Source of the DNA: Clostridium sp. OM02-18AC
Lineage (GTDB): Bacteria > Bacillota > Clostridia > Lachnospirales > Lachnospiraceae
Assembly (NCBI RefSeq): GCF_003481825.1
Contig: NZ_QULW01000012.1
Span: 1-64,000 of the forward strand
DNA length: 64,000 nucleotides
Reading direction: 5' to 3'
Shown here: piece after piece, positions 8,821 through 15,899 of the stretch
Layout: each line of letters opens with the position of its first letter
Numbering within the stretch: the stretch's first letter is position 1
Program-made: the position numbers and the translations under genes
The notes under the pieces: model-generated
The model's input: only the letters and a program-made list of their open reading frames with translations
Told to the model about the DNA's origin: nothing
Databases searched by the model: none

Positions 8821-9735
8821 ATGAGAGAGAATATGACAGAACGAGAGCATCTGGTATTGCCGGTTTACTTAAATGAGAAAGTCGTGCTGGATATGCTTGC
8901 AATCCTGCAGAATGGATTTTCCATGGTCAGCGAGATCAGTACGACATCCCAGGACAGCAATGCAGTGAGTGGAACCACGAAAGCAGAAATGAATACGGGC
9001 AGTTTGCTGAGCCGTGTGCTGAAAATCAAACTCGGAGCAGAAGCTTCCGGAGAGAAAAAACAGGAAGATCAGTGGGTGAGCAAGGAAGCGCGTTTCCATA
9101 CGAGTGCATCGCTGTTCTCGGAATTTCGCAGGCAGTTGATCGAGCAGGATATGCTTACCTGTATGGCATCAGATCCGCTAAACATTCGTGAAATTCATAC
9201 GGGAGATTTCATTGAGGTGGAAGGCGCTTTGATGAAAAATCCATTGATCGATATTTTAGAAAAGTTCCTTTCGGTTTACCGGATGAGTAAAATTTTCACG
9301 GAACCGGCTGTGGCTGCAGTTGGGCAGAAGAAGCAGATGGCGCAGAAAAAGAATCAGGAGGATATTCAGGTTCAGCAGATGGAAGCATTGCTGGAGGAGC
9401 TTCGTGTTACGGAGACCCTGGATTTTGTATTGAAGAGCAATTGTGCGTCCCTGGTATTATCTGCGCAGGAAAAATATCTGGAAAATGACAATATCTCGGA
9501 ATTGATTGGGGGCAGCTTCAAAGTCCTGGGCAAGGTGATCAAGGTCTGTGCGGAGGATGGGGAAGGCGTAAGTTTATTGAGGAAGACAACACTGGATATT
9601 CTGGATGCAGATACTTTGAATGGATTGCTTCAGATATTTGAAAGCGATGAACTTAGAAATTTACACTTGCCGGAAGTTGAGTTTCAGATTAAGGCTCCAG
9701 CAGCGATTGTGATTCCAGTGGCGATTTATGCGTAG
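8821..9735 (+). CDS. DUF6414-like protein
   Basis: A 304-residue soluble protein. The ATG at 8821 has a textbook AAAGGAGG 7-8 nt upstream. The N-terminus (VYLNEKVVLDMLAILQNGF) and the following serine/threonine-rich loop match my recollection of the DUF6414 family, whose members have a short N-terminal 'Y-L-x-x-x-x-V' strand and a C-terminal globular domain. A search would be needed to confirm. There is no catalytic motif I can name. It follows the kinase gene by 100 bp and may be cotranscribed with it. A small terminal motif (PAAIVIPVAIYA) is hydrophobic. Confidence 0.5.
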   Translation: MRENMTEREHLVLPVYLNEKVVLDMLAILQNGFSMVSEISTTSQDSNAVSGTTKAEMNTGSLLSRVLKIKLGAEASGEKKQEDQWVSKEARFHTSASLFSEFRRQLIEQDMLTCMASDPLNIREIHTGDFIEVEGALMKNPLIDILEKFLSVYRMSKIFTEPAVAAVGQKKQMAQKKNQEDIQVQQMEALLEELRVTETLDFVLKSNCASLVLSAQEKYLENDNISELIGGSFKVLGKVIKVCAEDGEGVSLLRKTTLDILDADTLNGLLQIFESDELRNLHLPEVEFQIKAPAAIVIPVAIYA

Positions 9736-9979
9736 GAGATTTGCAGAAATTTTAAGATGAATATAAGATAGACTGTAGCCAGTATCAATCGTTACTTGCA
9801 CGTTGGAATCAGTTTTTTGCTGAAAATGCGATAAAACAATTTTGGAAGAGCATGTTTCCAGAACTGCAGAGAAAGTGATTTTGTCCCTCATTTTATGTCG
9901 GTTTATATGGCAAAATCCCCCATTTCTCAGCATTTTCCTCTTTCTCCTTTGTGCGAACTTCTGAATCTGTGAAATCCGT

Positions 9980-10008
9980 TTTACAAAAATATTTCCCTCT
10001 AGTATAAT
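9980..10008 (+). promoter_or_regulatory. Sigma-A promoter of the LytTR gene
   Basis: TTTACA at 9980-9985 and TATAAT at 10003-10008 with a 17-bp spacer. The rest of the 328-bp gap (9736-10063) shows no gene; it holds only this promoter and an untranslated leader ending in GGGGGAG before ATG 10064. Confidence 0.7.
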
Positions 10009-10063
10009 TAATTCGTTTCACTAACAAGGTAGATGAGCTTCCTGGGGGAGATAAAGAATAGGT

Positions 10064-10753
10064 ATGAGAAATGCGTTAATTTTTGATGATAATAAAATTT
10101 TGGCAGAGCTTGTGCAGATCAAGGTTGAAGCCTTGTTCCGAAAATATGATTTGGAATTTGAAGTGGACCGGATGAACAGTATCAAACAGCTGGAGGCTTG
10201 CGAAAAAACGTATCAGCTGGTATTTATGGATATTGTGCTGCCGGAACAGGATGGAATTAATATTACGAGGGAGTGGAAAAATTCTGGCCGCTTTGGGGAA
10301 GTGGTTTTTGTTTCCGCATATGATGACAAAGTGTTTGCTTCGTTTGACACGAATCCGCTTTATTTTGTTCGAAAAAATAATCTGGATGAGGATCTGGAGC
10401 AGGCTATTATTTCCTATAAAAGAAAAATTTCCGCAACACAGGTAATCGTGCCGGAGGGTGCGAAGTACCATGTGTGGGACGTGAACGAGATTATGTATCT
10501 GGTGAGCCGGAATCATTATATCGATGTCTATATGGCTAATGGCAACAAGCCGTTGGTACGCGGCAAGCTGGATGATATGGAGAAGATCCTGCAGGATTAC
10601 AATTTTGTGCGGGTTCAGGTGAGTTATCTGGTGAATCTGAAGTATGTTGATGCGGTGAAGAGCCAGGCGATCCGATTAAAGAATGGAGAAGTATTCCGCA
10701 TCAGCCCGAAGTACCGGGAGAAGGTTGCGTCCCGTATGGAAGCTGGATGGTAG
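10064..10753 (+). CDS. LytTR-family response regulator (AgrA-like)
   Basis: A 229-residue two-domain protein. Residues 1-120 form a receiver domain: acidic pair DD in FDDNKIL, phospho-acceptor Asp in VFMDIVLPEQDG, Ser in FVSAYDD and Lys in YFVRKNN. Residues about 135-225 form a LytTR DNA-binding domain (NEIMYLVSRNHYIDVY, then FVRVQVSYLVNLKYV). Start 10064 follows GGGGGAG. No sensor kinase or peptide precursor is adjacent, so it is an orphan in this window. Two ACAGTA elements lie downstream at about 10890-10920, a sequence resembling half-sites of AgrA/LytTR-type regulators; whether it acts there is unknown. Confidence 0.88.
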   Translation: MRNALIFDDNKILAELVQIKVEALFRKYDLEFEVDRMNSIKQLEACEKTYQLVFMDIVLPEQDGINITREWKNSGRFGEVVFVSAYDDKVFASFDTNPLYFVRKNNLDEDLEQAIISYKRKISATQVIVPEGAKYHVWDVNEIMYLVSRNHYIDVYMANGNKPLVRGKLDDMEKILQDYNFVRVQVSYLVNLKYVDAVKSQAIRLKNGEVFRISPKYREKVASRMEAGW

Positions 10754-10945
10754 AAAGATTGCCAGTTTCAAGTGAGTCGTAGGAAGAAAAGGCTTACTGG
10801 ATTCGGGTAGGAATTTTCAGAATCAGCAGATGTGCCACTGGCGCTTCCTCGATATGCAATCCAAAAGGTGACAAATAACCGGGAAAGTTGACAGTATGGT
10901 GTCTCTTTTTGCGAAAGTACAGTAGAATAAAGGCATTACATTACA

Positions 10946-10976
10946 AAGGACAGTCCGTAGTGGAACTGTCTTTTTC
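10946..10976 (+). terminator. Stem-loop terminator after the LytTR gene
   Basis: GGACAGT pairs with ACTGTC across about 10 nt and is followed by TTTTT on the + strand. It separates the response regulator from the TIR-like gene at 11013. The 259-bp gap also holds a GGGTAGGAATTTTC motif at 10805-10818 that recurs near 14260 and 14375. Confidence 0.6.
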
Positions 10977-11012
10977 ATTATCTTTATTTTTGCGAAGACA
11001 AGGGGGATGAGA

Positions 11013-11426
11013 ATGCCAGTACTGAAAAACAGACATATTGTGATCAGCCGTTCCAGAAATTGCCGGGAATGTTACGATACGGTATGTGAATGGCTGAATA
11101 CGACAAATTATTTTAAATGGACGGATGATTCGGTGAGTTATAATAATGAATTGGAGGATCCGGAGCGGAAACAGCGCCGGCTTCTTTTGCGTCATCGGAT
11201 TTCGGAGTGTGGTTGTGTGGTGCTTTTTGCGGAGATGTATGATGCGTATCGGGAGTGGATCGACCTTGCGATTGATCTTGCGAACGAATATCATAAGCCA
11301 TTGATCGGAGTGCGGCCGCGGGATGAGCAGAGCCCGGTACCGAAACGAATGCAGATCAACTGCCGTGTGACCGTGAAGTGGCAGCGCAGTGCGATCGTGG
11401 CGGCGATTCAGGAGTATTCGCTGTAG
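11013..11426 (+). CDS. ThsB-like TIR domain protein (DUF1863/MTH538 type)
   Basis: About 137 residues, a single domain. The N-terminal strand HIVISRSRN, the segment LNTTNYFKWTDDSVS, then VVLFAEMYDAYREWIDLA, the strand HKPLIGVRP and a terminal WQRSAIVAAIQ match the DUF1863 TIR-like family, which includes the Thoeris effector-producer ThsB. ATG 11013 is preferred over 11007 because AAGGGGG needs room. In active members the residue four after the Trp of YxxW is usually Glu; here it is Ala (W-I-D-L-A), so catalysis may be lost or use another acid. No ThsA-like gene is near. Two Nudix hydrolases follow, a class that can act on ADP-ribose products. Confidence 0.7.
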   Translation: MPVLKNRHIVISRSRNCRECYDTVCEWLNTTNYFKWTDDSVSYNNELEDPERKQRRLLLRHRISECGCVVLFAEMYDAYREWIDLAIDLANEYHKPLIGVRPRDEQSPVPKRMQINCRVTVKWQRSAIVAAIQEYSL

Positions 11427-11608
11427 ATGTGAACAGAAATTTTCTATATTGCGTTTGCTTTCTCATCTTCGTATAATGAAGGCAGCAGAGTCGTCAGAAA
11501 TGCTGTGGTGTTTCGCTGTTTGGCATGCATGATGTATGCGTGAACAGCAAATTTTGGCAGAAGAGGGGGAAGTACACGGTGACGAAGAAATCTGATGCTG
11601 GAGAAAGA

Positions 11609-12391
11609 ATGTGCAGTGCGGAGAGCGCAAGTGATACAGAGAAAATGTGCAACGCAGAAACAACGTGCAACACAGAGAAAATATGCAACGCAGAAAAAAT
11701 GCGCAACACAGAGAAAATATGCAACGCAGAAAAAATGCGCAACACAGAGAAAATATGCAACGCAGAAAAAATGCGCAACACAGAGAAAATATGCAATGTA
11801 GAAACAACATGCACCCCAGAAACAACGTGTGATACAGAGAAACAACGCGATATGGCGTGGAAGCTTCTAAACCGCGACATCGTTTTCCAGGATACCTGGG
11901 TACAGCTTGAGGCATCACGCTGCGAGCTGCCAGATGGGCGGATTATTGCCCCATTTTATATAAGAAGAGATCCGGATTTTGCAGTGGTGGTTGCTGTCAC
12001 GAAGGACAAACAGCTGGTGCTGGTTCGTCAATATCGTCTTGGTGCGGAGAAAGTTCTGTTGGAACTTCCGGCGGGCTGCATCGAAAAGGGCGAAGACCCC
12101 AAAGTGGCTGCTGGGCGGGAGTTGTTGGAAGAGACCGGATACCAGGCAGGAAACCTGCAGTTTTTGCTGAAAACAGCACCGAACGCATCAAATTCTACGG
12201 CATACGCGTATTGTTATCTTGCCACAGATGTAGAATTGGTGGCAGCGCAGCATCTTGATGAGATGGAAGATGTGGCCGTGGAATATATGGATTTGCGTGA
12301 GGCGCGAAGTGCATTGCGGGATGGTGTATTTGAGCAGGCTGTGCATGTGGCGGCGCTTTACTGTGCATTGGATGTGTTGGAGAAGCAGTAA
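11609..12391 (+). CDS. Nudix hydrolase (ADP-ribose pyrophosphatase-like) with repeat N-terminus
   Basis: The domain begins near residue 82 (ATG 11852). The Nudix box is complete: G-CIEKG-E-DPKVAAG-R-ELLEETG, matching GX5EX7REUXEEXGU. VRQYRLG and the E-L-P-A-G strand are typical of ADP-ribose pyrophosphatases. Upstream, the frame is open through 36-nt tandem repeats that encode a 12-residue unit (CNAEKMRNTEKI). GGAG five nt before ATG 11609 makes translation of the repeats plausible; starts at 11525 or 11852 are alternatives. It lies directly after the TIR-like gene and before a second Nudix gene. Confidence 0.75.
   Translation: MCSAESASDTEKMCNAETTCNTEKICNAEKMRNTEKICNAEKMRNTEKICNAEKMRNTEKICNVETTCTPETTCDTEKQRDMAWKLLNRDIVFQDTWVQLEASRCELPDGRIIAPFYIRRDPDFAVVVAVTKDKQLVLVRQYRLGAEKVLLELPAGCIEKGEDPKVAAGRELLEETGYQAGNLQFLLKTAPNASNSTAYAYCYLATDVELVAAQHLDEMEDVAVEYMDLREARSALRDGVFEQAVHVAALYCALDVLEKQ
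11639..11818. repeat. Tandem array of 36-nt units in the Nudix gene
   Basis: Five contiguous 36-nt units begin at 11639, 11675, 11711, 11747 and 11783. The middle three are identical and the outer two diverged. Each unit is itself two related 18-nt halves (consensus N-x-E-K-x-x). The length keeps the reading frame. There are no spacers, so this is not a CRISPR array. Confidence 0.9.
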
Positions 12392-12530
12392 GAAATCGTG
12401 AGAGAATGGTTCGAACGGGCGTTTGGATGAGCATTGGATGTAGTAGAGAAGAGGAGCGGGTAAGAGGGAAAGTGTGGTTGAGTCTGGTGCTTTACTGCGC
12501 ATGGGATCTACCTGGAGGAGGAATCGCAGC

Positions 12531-13334
12531 ATGAAATTATCAAAAGAAGATCAGGAGTTTGTGAAGCATTACGATGATTCGAAGTATGCAAAGCCTTCGG
12601 TCACGGCGGATATGGTGATTTTTGCTTATGATGGGAAGCAGCGGGAAGATCTGCAGGTGCTCTTGATCCGGCGTGGGCGTCCGCCATTTCAAAATCAGTA
12701 TGCACTTCCAGGCGGATTTGTGAATCCGGATGAATCGGTGGATGATGCCGCGCAGAGGGAGTTGTTGGAAGAGACCGGCGTAGCGTGTGGGTGTCTGGAA
12801 CAGCTTCGTACTTTCAGCACACCGGGGCGTGATCCGAGACGCTGGGTGATCACCTGTGCGTATCTGGCATTGGTAGAGCAAAGCCAGGTTTGTGTTAAGG
12901 CAGGAGATGACGCAAAGGCGGCAGAGTGGTTTCGGGTACGGCTGACTGCTGGGGAAAACACGCAAAGCAATCCGGATTATCTGGAAATGCAAGGAAGTGA
13001 GACAGAAAGCACAGAGCAAAAATGCCTGGAGCAGAAAAATCTGGAGCAAAAGAACACAGAGCAGAAATGCCTGGAGCAGAAAAATCTGGAGCAAAAAGAC
13101 ATAAAGCAGAAATATCCGAAACCGGAACTTTCCGGTCAGGCGCATCTCTGGAATCTGGAACTGCAGGGAGAGAATGAGACGATCGAGATTCCATTTTGGG
13201 AAAAACAGATCCCGGGGCGTTTTACACCGGAATTGTCTTTAAAAGAATCAGAGAATGGTCTTGCGTTTGACCATGCCCTGATTCTGGCTTATGCAGTTAT
13301 GAAGGGAAAGCGCGATTTTTCGTTTGTCCTGTAA
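12531..13334 (+). CDS. Nudix hydrolase with an internal EQK-repeat insertion
   Basis: About 267 residues. ATG 12531 follows GGAGGAGG. The Nudix box is G-FVNPD-E-SVDDAAQ-R-ELLEETG, inside the L-P-G-G-F-V-N-P-D-E context typical of the NrtR/ADP-ribose pyrophosphatase-like group. Residues about 162-192 are a low-complexity insertion of 5-residue units (LEQKN, LEQKD, TEQKC), placed between the Nudix core and a C-terminal strand block. A winged-helix regulatory domain is not seen, so it is likely an enzyme rather than NrtR. It follows the first Nudix gene by about 140 bp; its 3' end overlaps the convergent VanZ-like gene by 38 bp. Confidence 0.75.
   Translation: MKLSKEDQEFVKHYDDSKYAKPSVTADMVIFAYDGKQREDLQVLLIRRGRPPFQNQYALPGGFVNPDESVDDAAQRELLEETGVACGCLEQLRTFSTPGRDPRRWVITCAYLALVEQSQVCVKAGDDAKAAEWFRVRLTAGENTQSNPDYLEMQGSETESTEQKCLEQKNLEQKNTEQKCLEQKNLEQKDIKQKYPKPELSGQAHLWNLELQGENETIEIPFWEKQIPGRFTPELSLKESENGLAFDHALILAYAVMKGKRDFSFVL
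13014..13103. repeat. Two 45-nt direct repeats in the second Nudix gene
   Basis: Two tandem 45-nt units (starting at 13014 and 13059) each consist of three 15-nt subunits built on gagcagaaa-type sequence and encode E-Q-K-rich pentapeptides. A degenerate third copy runs on to about 13112. The reading frame is preserved. Confidence 0.85.
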
Positions 13335-13812
13335 ACATAGGCGCTAACAGCCGGATTGCCGCAGCTCCGATGCTGTCGATGAGCACATCGGTAAAACGGC
13401 CTGACCGTCCCGGCACAAACAGCTGGTGGATTTCATCGGTGCAGGCATAGAAAAAGGTGATGGCGAGTGCGGCATTGAGCAGCTGTTTGCCGTGCAGTCC
13501 AAAGGTGCGCAGACCGAAAAGCAGGGAGAGGAAGAATACGGTGTATTCTGTGATGTGGGCGCATTTGCGCACGGGGGTACTCAGAAGTTCGCAGATTGCG
13601 GGCACATCGATGTTTTGAAGTTCCAACAGATGGAGCTTGTCTGCGATGGATAAGAGCATCTCGGTGACGCCGTCACTCATAACGGTAGATTCGGCAGCCG
13701 GTTGACTGGAAAAATAAAAAATGGCAAAGGCAATGGCGATGGAAGGGACCATCGCCATTATTTTTATTGCATTCCTGGAGAAGCTGGGTGATTTGTTTGC
13801 GGACTGATTCAT
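13297..13812 (-). CDS. VanZ-like family membrane protein
   Basis: About 171 residues with hydrophobic helices near 15-32, 85-105 and 112-130, and the VanZ signature: RKCAHITEYTVFFLSLL, then ACTDEIHQLFVPGRSG and D-V-L-I-D-S-I-G. The start at 13812 is chosen because GAGG lies 6 nt upstream; a longer frame from 13869 lacks this. VanZ-like proteins confer low-level teicoplanin resistance in some contexts, but most chromosomal homologues have no known role. It converges on and overlaps the second Nudix gene. Confidence 0.85.
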   Translation of the reverse strand: MNQSANKSPSFSRNAIKIMAMVPSIAIAFAIFYFSSQPAAESTVMSDGVTEMLLSIADKLHLLELQNIDVPAICELLSTPVRKCAHITEYTVFFLSLLFGLRTFGLHGKQLLNAALAITFFYACTDEIHQLFVPGRSGRFTDVLIDSIGAAAIRLLAPMFTGQTKNRAFPS

Positions 13813-13919
13813 GGAAACCTCATTTTTGCATGTTTTTTTGCTGCGGACATTGCGTGGGAACAGTAACATTTTCTTCGCGCATGGCTTCGGAAAGTCTTGG
13901 CGTGTGGCTCCAGAAAGTC

Positions 13920-14150
13920 TTAGCGCATGGCTTCGGAAAGTTCTTTCCAGAGCTCGATGTCTTCTGCACTGAGGCGCATGTTGGTGACGAGTTCCTGACC
14001 GTCCGGAGAGGTGACTTTGAATTCAAAAACAGTGCCTTCCTGGATTCCTCTTCTTACGACCGCATTTAAAAAACGTGGAAATTTTGGGTGGTTGGCCGTA
14101 AAACGGGACCAGGCATTTTTCATTTTCATCAATTTCATTGGGTTGATCAT
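13920..14150 (-). CDS. Small conserved hypothetical protein
   Basis: A 76-residue protein beginning MINPMKLMKMKNAW, with a basic N-terminal helix followed by a beta-rich half (GTVFEFKVTSPDG) and an acidic C-terminal helix. The arrangement is one I associate with short conserved proteins of Lachnospiraceae, without a known function. The downstream 50 bp (13870-13919) carries an imperfect direct repeat of its last codons (GGCTTCGGAAAGTC/TT), suggesting local slippage. Confidence 0.5.
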   Translation of the reverse strand: MINPMKLMKMKNAWSRFTANHPKFPRFLNAVVRRGIQEGTVFEFKVTSPDGQELVTNMRLSAEDIELWKELSEAMR

Positions 14151-14205
14151 AGTTTATTGTGTCTCACTTTCTGATATCATGTGTGGTTTTTGGCATGGAA
14201 TCGTT

Positions 14206-14492
14206 CGCTGCTGTTTGCGCTGCGCGTGAACAGGAACCAGTTTGTGCTGCTGTACACGGGTAGGAATTTTCCGGGCAGCAGCAACATTCCTAGTATATCC
14301 CAGAATTGTCTCCATGAAAAGTGCTACTTGTAAATTTGCGTCAAAATGAGTATGATGGAGTTACTGTACACAGGTAGGAATTTTCTGGACTGAAAATTCC
14401 GTACAATACAGTTGTGCCAGCAGATTTTGCCGATTTGGAATGCGAAGCATCGGCAAAATCCGTTGCTGTTTGCGCAACGCGTGAACAGTAAC
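14206..14492. repeat. Cluster of intergenic palindromic repeats
   Basis: The 399-bp gap 14151-14549 has no gene but three palindromic units. 14206-14237 and 14461-14492 are copies of a roughly 32-bp imperfect palindrome (GTTGCTGTTTGCGC ... GCGTGAACAGTAAC). Between them, 14363-14412 is an inverted repeat with arms ACTGTA/TACAGT and GGAATTTTC/GAAAATTCC. GGGTAGGAATTTTC at 14258 is a further partial copy. Another full copy of the 32-bp unit is at 36893-36925. Confidence 0.75.
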
Positions 14493-14549
14493 ATGATGGA
14501 AGTATCTGTTTGCAGAAGAAATCATATAGAAAATACAGGGGATAATGGC

Positions 14550-15875
14550 ATGGACATGTTTTCGCGAAAGGATTTATTTCGTCTGTTTGCACCGCTTTTG
14601 GTAGAGCAGCTTTTGGCTGTTTTGGTGGGCATGGCGGATGTTGTCATGGTGGCGGCTGTCGGGGAAACTGCAGTTTCGGGCGTTGCGCTGGTGGATTCCA
14701 TCAGCCTGCTGGTCATTCAGGTTTTATCGGCGATGGCGACCGGCGGAGCGGTTGTCTGCTCCCAGTATATTGGCAAGAAATCGCCAAAGCAGGCATGCCG
14801 GGCGGCTGGACAGCTGGTCCTGATCACTGCAGCGCTTTCTCTCATGATCGCAGCGGTGGCATTTATTGGGAACAGGCATTTGCTGCAGCTCATCTTTGGG
14901 GCGGTCGAAGTGTCTGTTATGGATAACGCACAGATTTATTTCTGGTTTACGGCGATGTCGTATCCATTTCTGGCGCTTTATAATTCCGGGGCAGCTTTGT
15001 TCCGGTCTATGGGAAATTCCAGAGTGTCCATGAAAGTTTCCCTGGCCATGAATGCGATCAATGTCGTGGGCAATGCATTGTGCGTGTTTGGGCTTCACAT
15101 GGGCGTCGAAGGTGTGGCGATTCCGACCTTGGTATCGCGCATGTTTGCGGCAGTGGTGATGGTGATTCTGGTGCAAAATCCCGAGAACAGCATTTGCGTG
15201 ACCAGTTTTTCGCAGCTGATTCCAAAGCCGGATATGATCAAAAAGATCCTGGCGGTCGGCATCCCGAGCGGTCTGGAAAATGGCATGTTCCAGTTTGGCA
15301 AGATTGCCCTGCAGAGCCTGGTTTCTACACTTGGTACGGCATCGATTGCAGGCTATGCGGTAGCAAGTAACCTGGTGACGTTTCAGTATCTGCCGGGTGT
15401 GGCATTGGGACTTGGGCTGATCACCATTGTGGGGCAGTGCGTAGGAGCGGGCAAGCCAGAGCAGGCAAAAATGTATACAAAGAAAGTGCTTATGATCAAT
15501 TACGGACTGGCGTTTGTCATTTGTGCGGTCATGGCAGTTTTCCGGAGCAATGTGGTGGGAATTTATAATCTGTCTCCGGAAGCATCTACTCTGGCACAGA
15601 ATCTTTTGCTGATCCATTCCTGCGGCATGGTGCTTTGGCCGTTGGCATTTACGGTGCCCCATGCACTGCGTGCCGGACTGGATGCGAAGTTTACGATGAT
15701 GGTTTCGGTGTTTTCCATGTGGATGTTCCGCATTGGATTCAGCTATGTGTTTGTCAAAGGGTTTCATATGGGCGTACTGGGAATCTGGTATGCGATGTTT
15801 GTGGACTGGACGTTCCGTCTGATCGTGTTCGTGTGGAGGTTTAAGGGATTTTCTTCGCGGGTGCGTCAGGTATAA
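14550..15875 (+). CDS. MATE-family multidrug/Na+ efflux transporter
   Basis: About 441 residues with twelve hydrophobic helices and no signal peptide. The N-terminal segment APLLVEQLLAVLVGMADVVM and the later GIPSGLENGMFQFGKIALQS are the paired signature regions of MATE transporters, and the two halves are related. Start 14550 is chosen because the family begins there; AGGGG lies about 10 nt upstream. The substrate is unknown; MATE proteins exchange cations for organic drugs or metabolites. It lies 24 bp before malQ and is probably cotranscribed with it. Confidence 0.9.
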   Translation: MDMFSRKDLFRLFAPLLVEQLLAVLVGMADVVMVAAVGETAVSGVALVDSISLLVIQVLSAMATGGAVVCSQYIGKKSPKQACRAAGQLVLITAALSLMIAAVAFIGNRHLLQLIFGAVEVSVMDNAQIYFWFTAMSYPFLALYNSGAALFRSMGNSRVSMKVSLAMNAINVVGNALCVFGLHMGVEGVAIPTLVSRMFAAVVMVILVQNPENSICVTSFSQLIPKPDMIKKILAVGIPSGLENGMFQFGKIALQSLVSTLGTASIAGYAVASNLVTFQYLPGVALGLGLITIVGQCVGAGKPEQAKMYTKKVLMINYGLAFVICAVMAVFRSNVVGIYNLSPEASTLAQNLLLIHSCGMVLWPLAFTVPHALRAGLDAKFTMMVSVFSMWMFRIGFSYVFVKGFHMGVLGIWYAMFVDWTFRLIVFVWRFKGFSSRVRQV

Positions 15876-15899
15876 AAGCAAAAATCAGGAGGATGGGTT

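Noticed and set aside
11639..11818. Possible CRISPR array (36-nt repeats)
   Set aside because: The units are directly contiguous without spacers and lie in frame in a gene; no cas genes are present.
11444..11918. Three long minus-strand frames (128-151 codons) of Cys/Phe/Leu-rich repeats
   Set aside because: They are shadows of the 36-nt repeats, which lack stops in several frames. The + strand frame leads into a complete Nudix domain.
14724..15881. 385-codon minus-strand frame opposite the MATE gene
   Set aside because: His/Arg-rich shadow of a well-conserved MATE transporter on the other strand.
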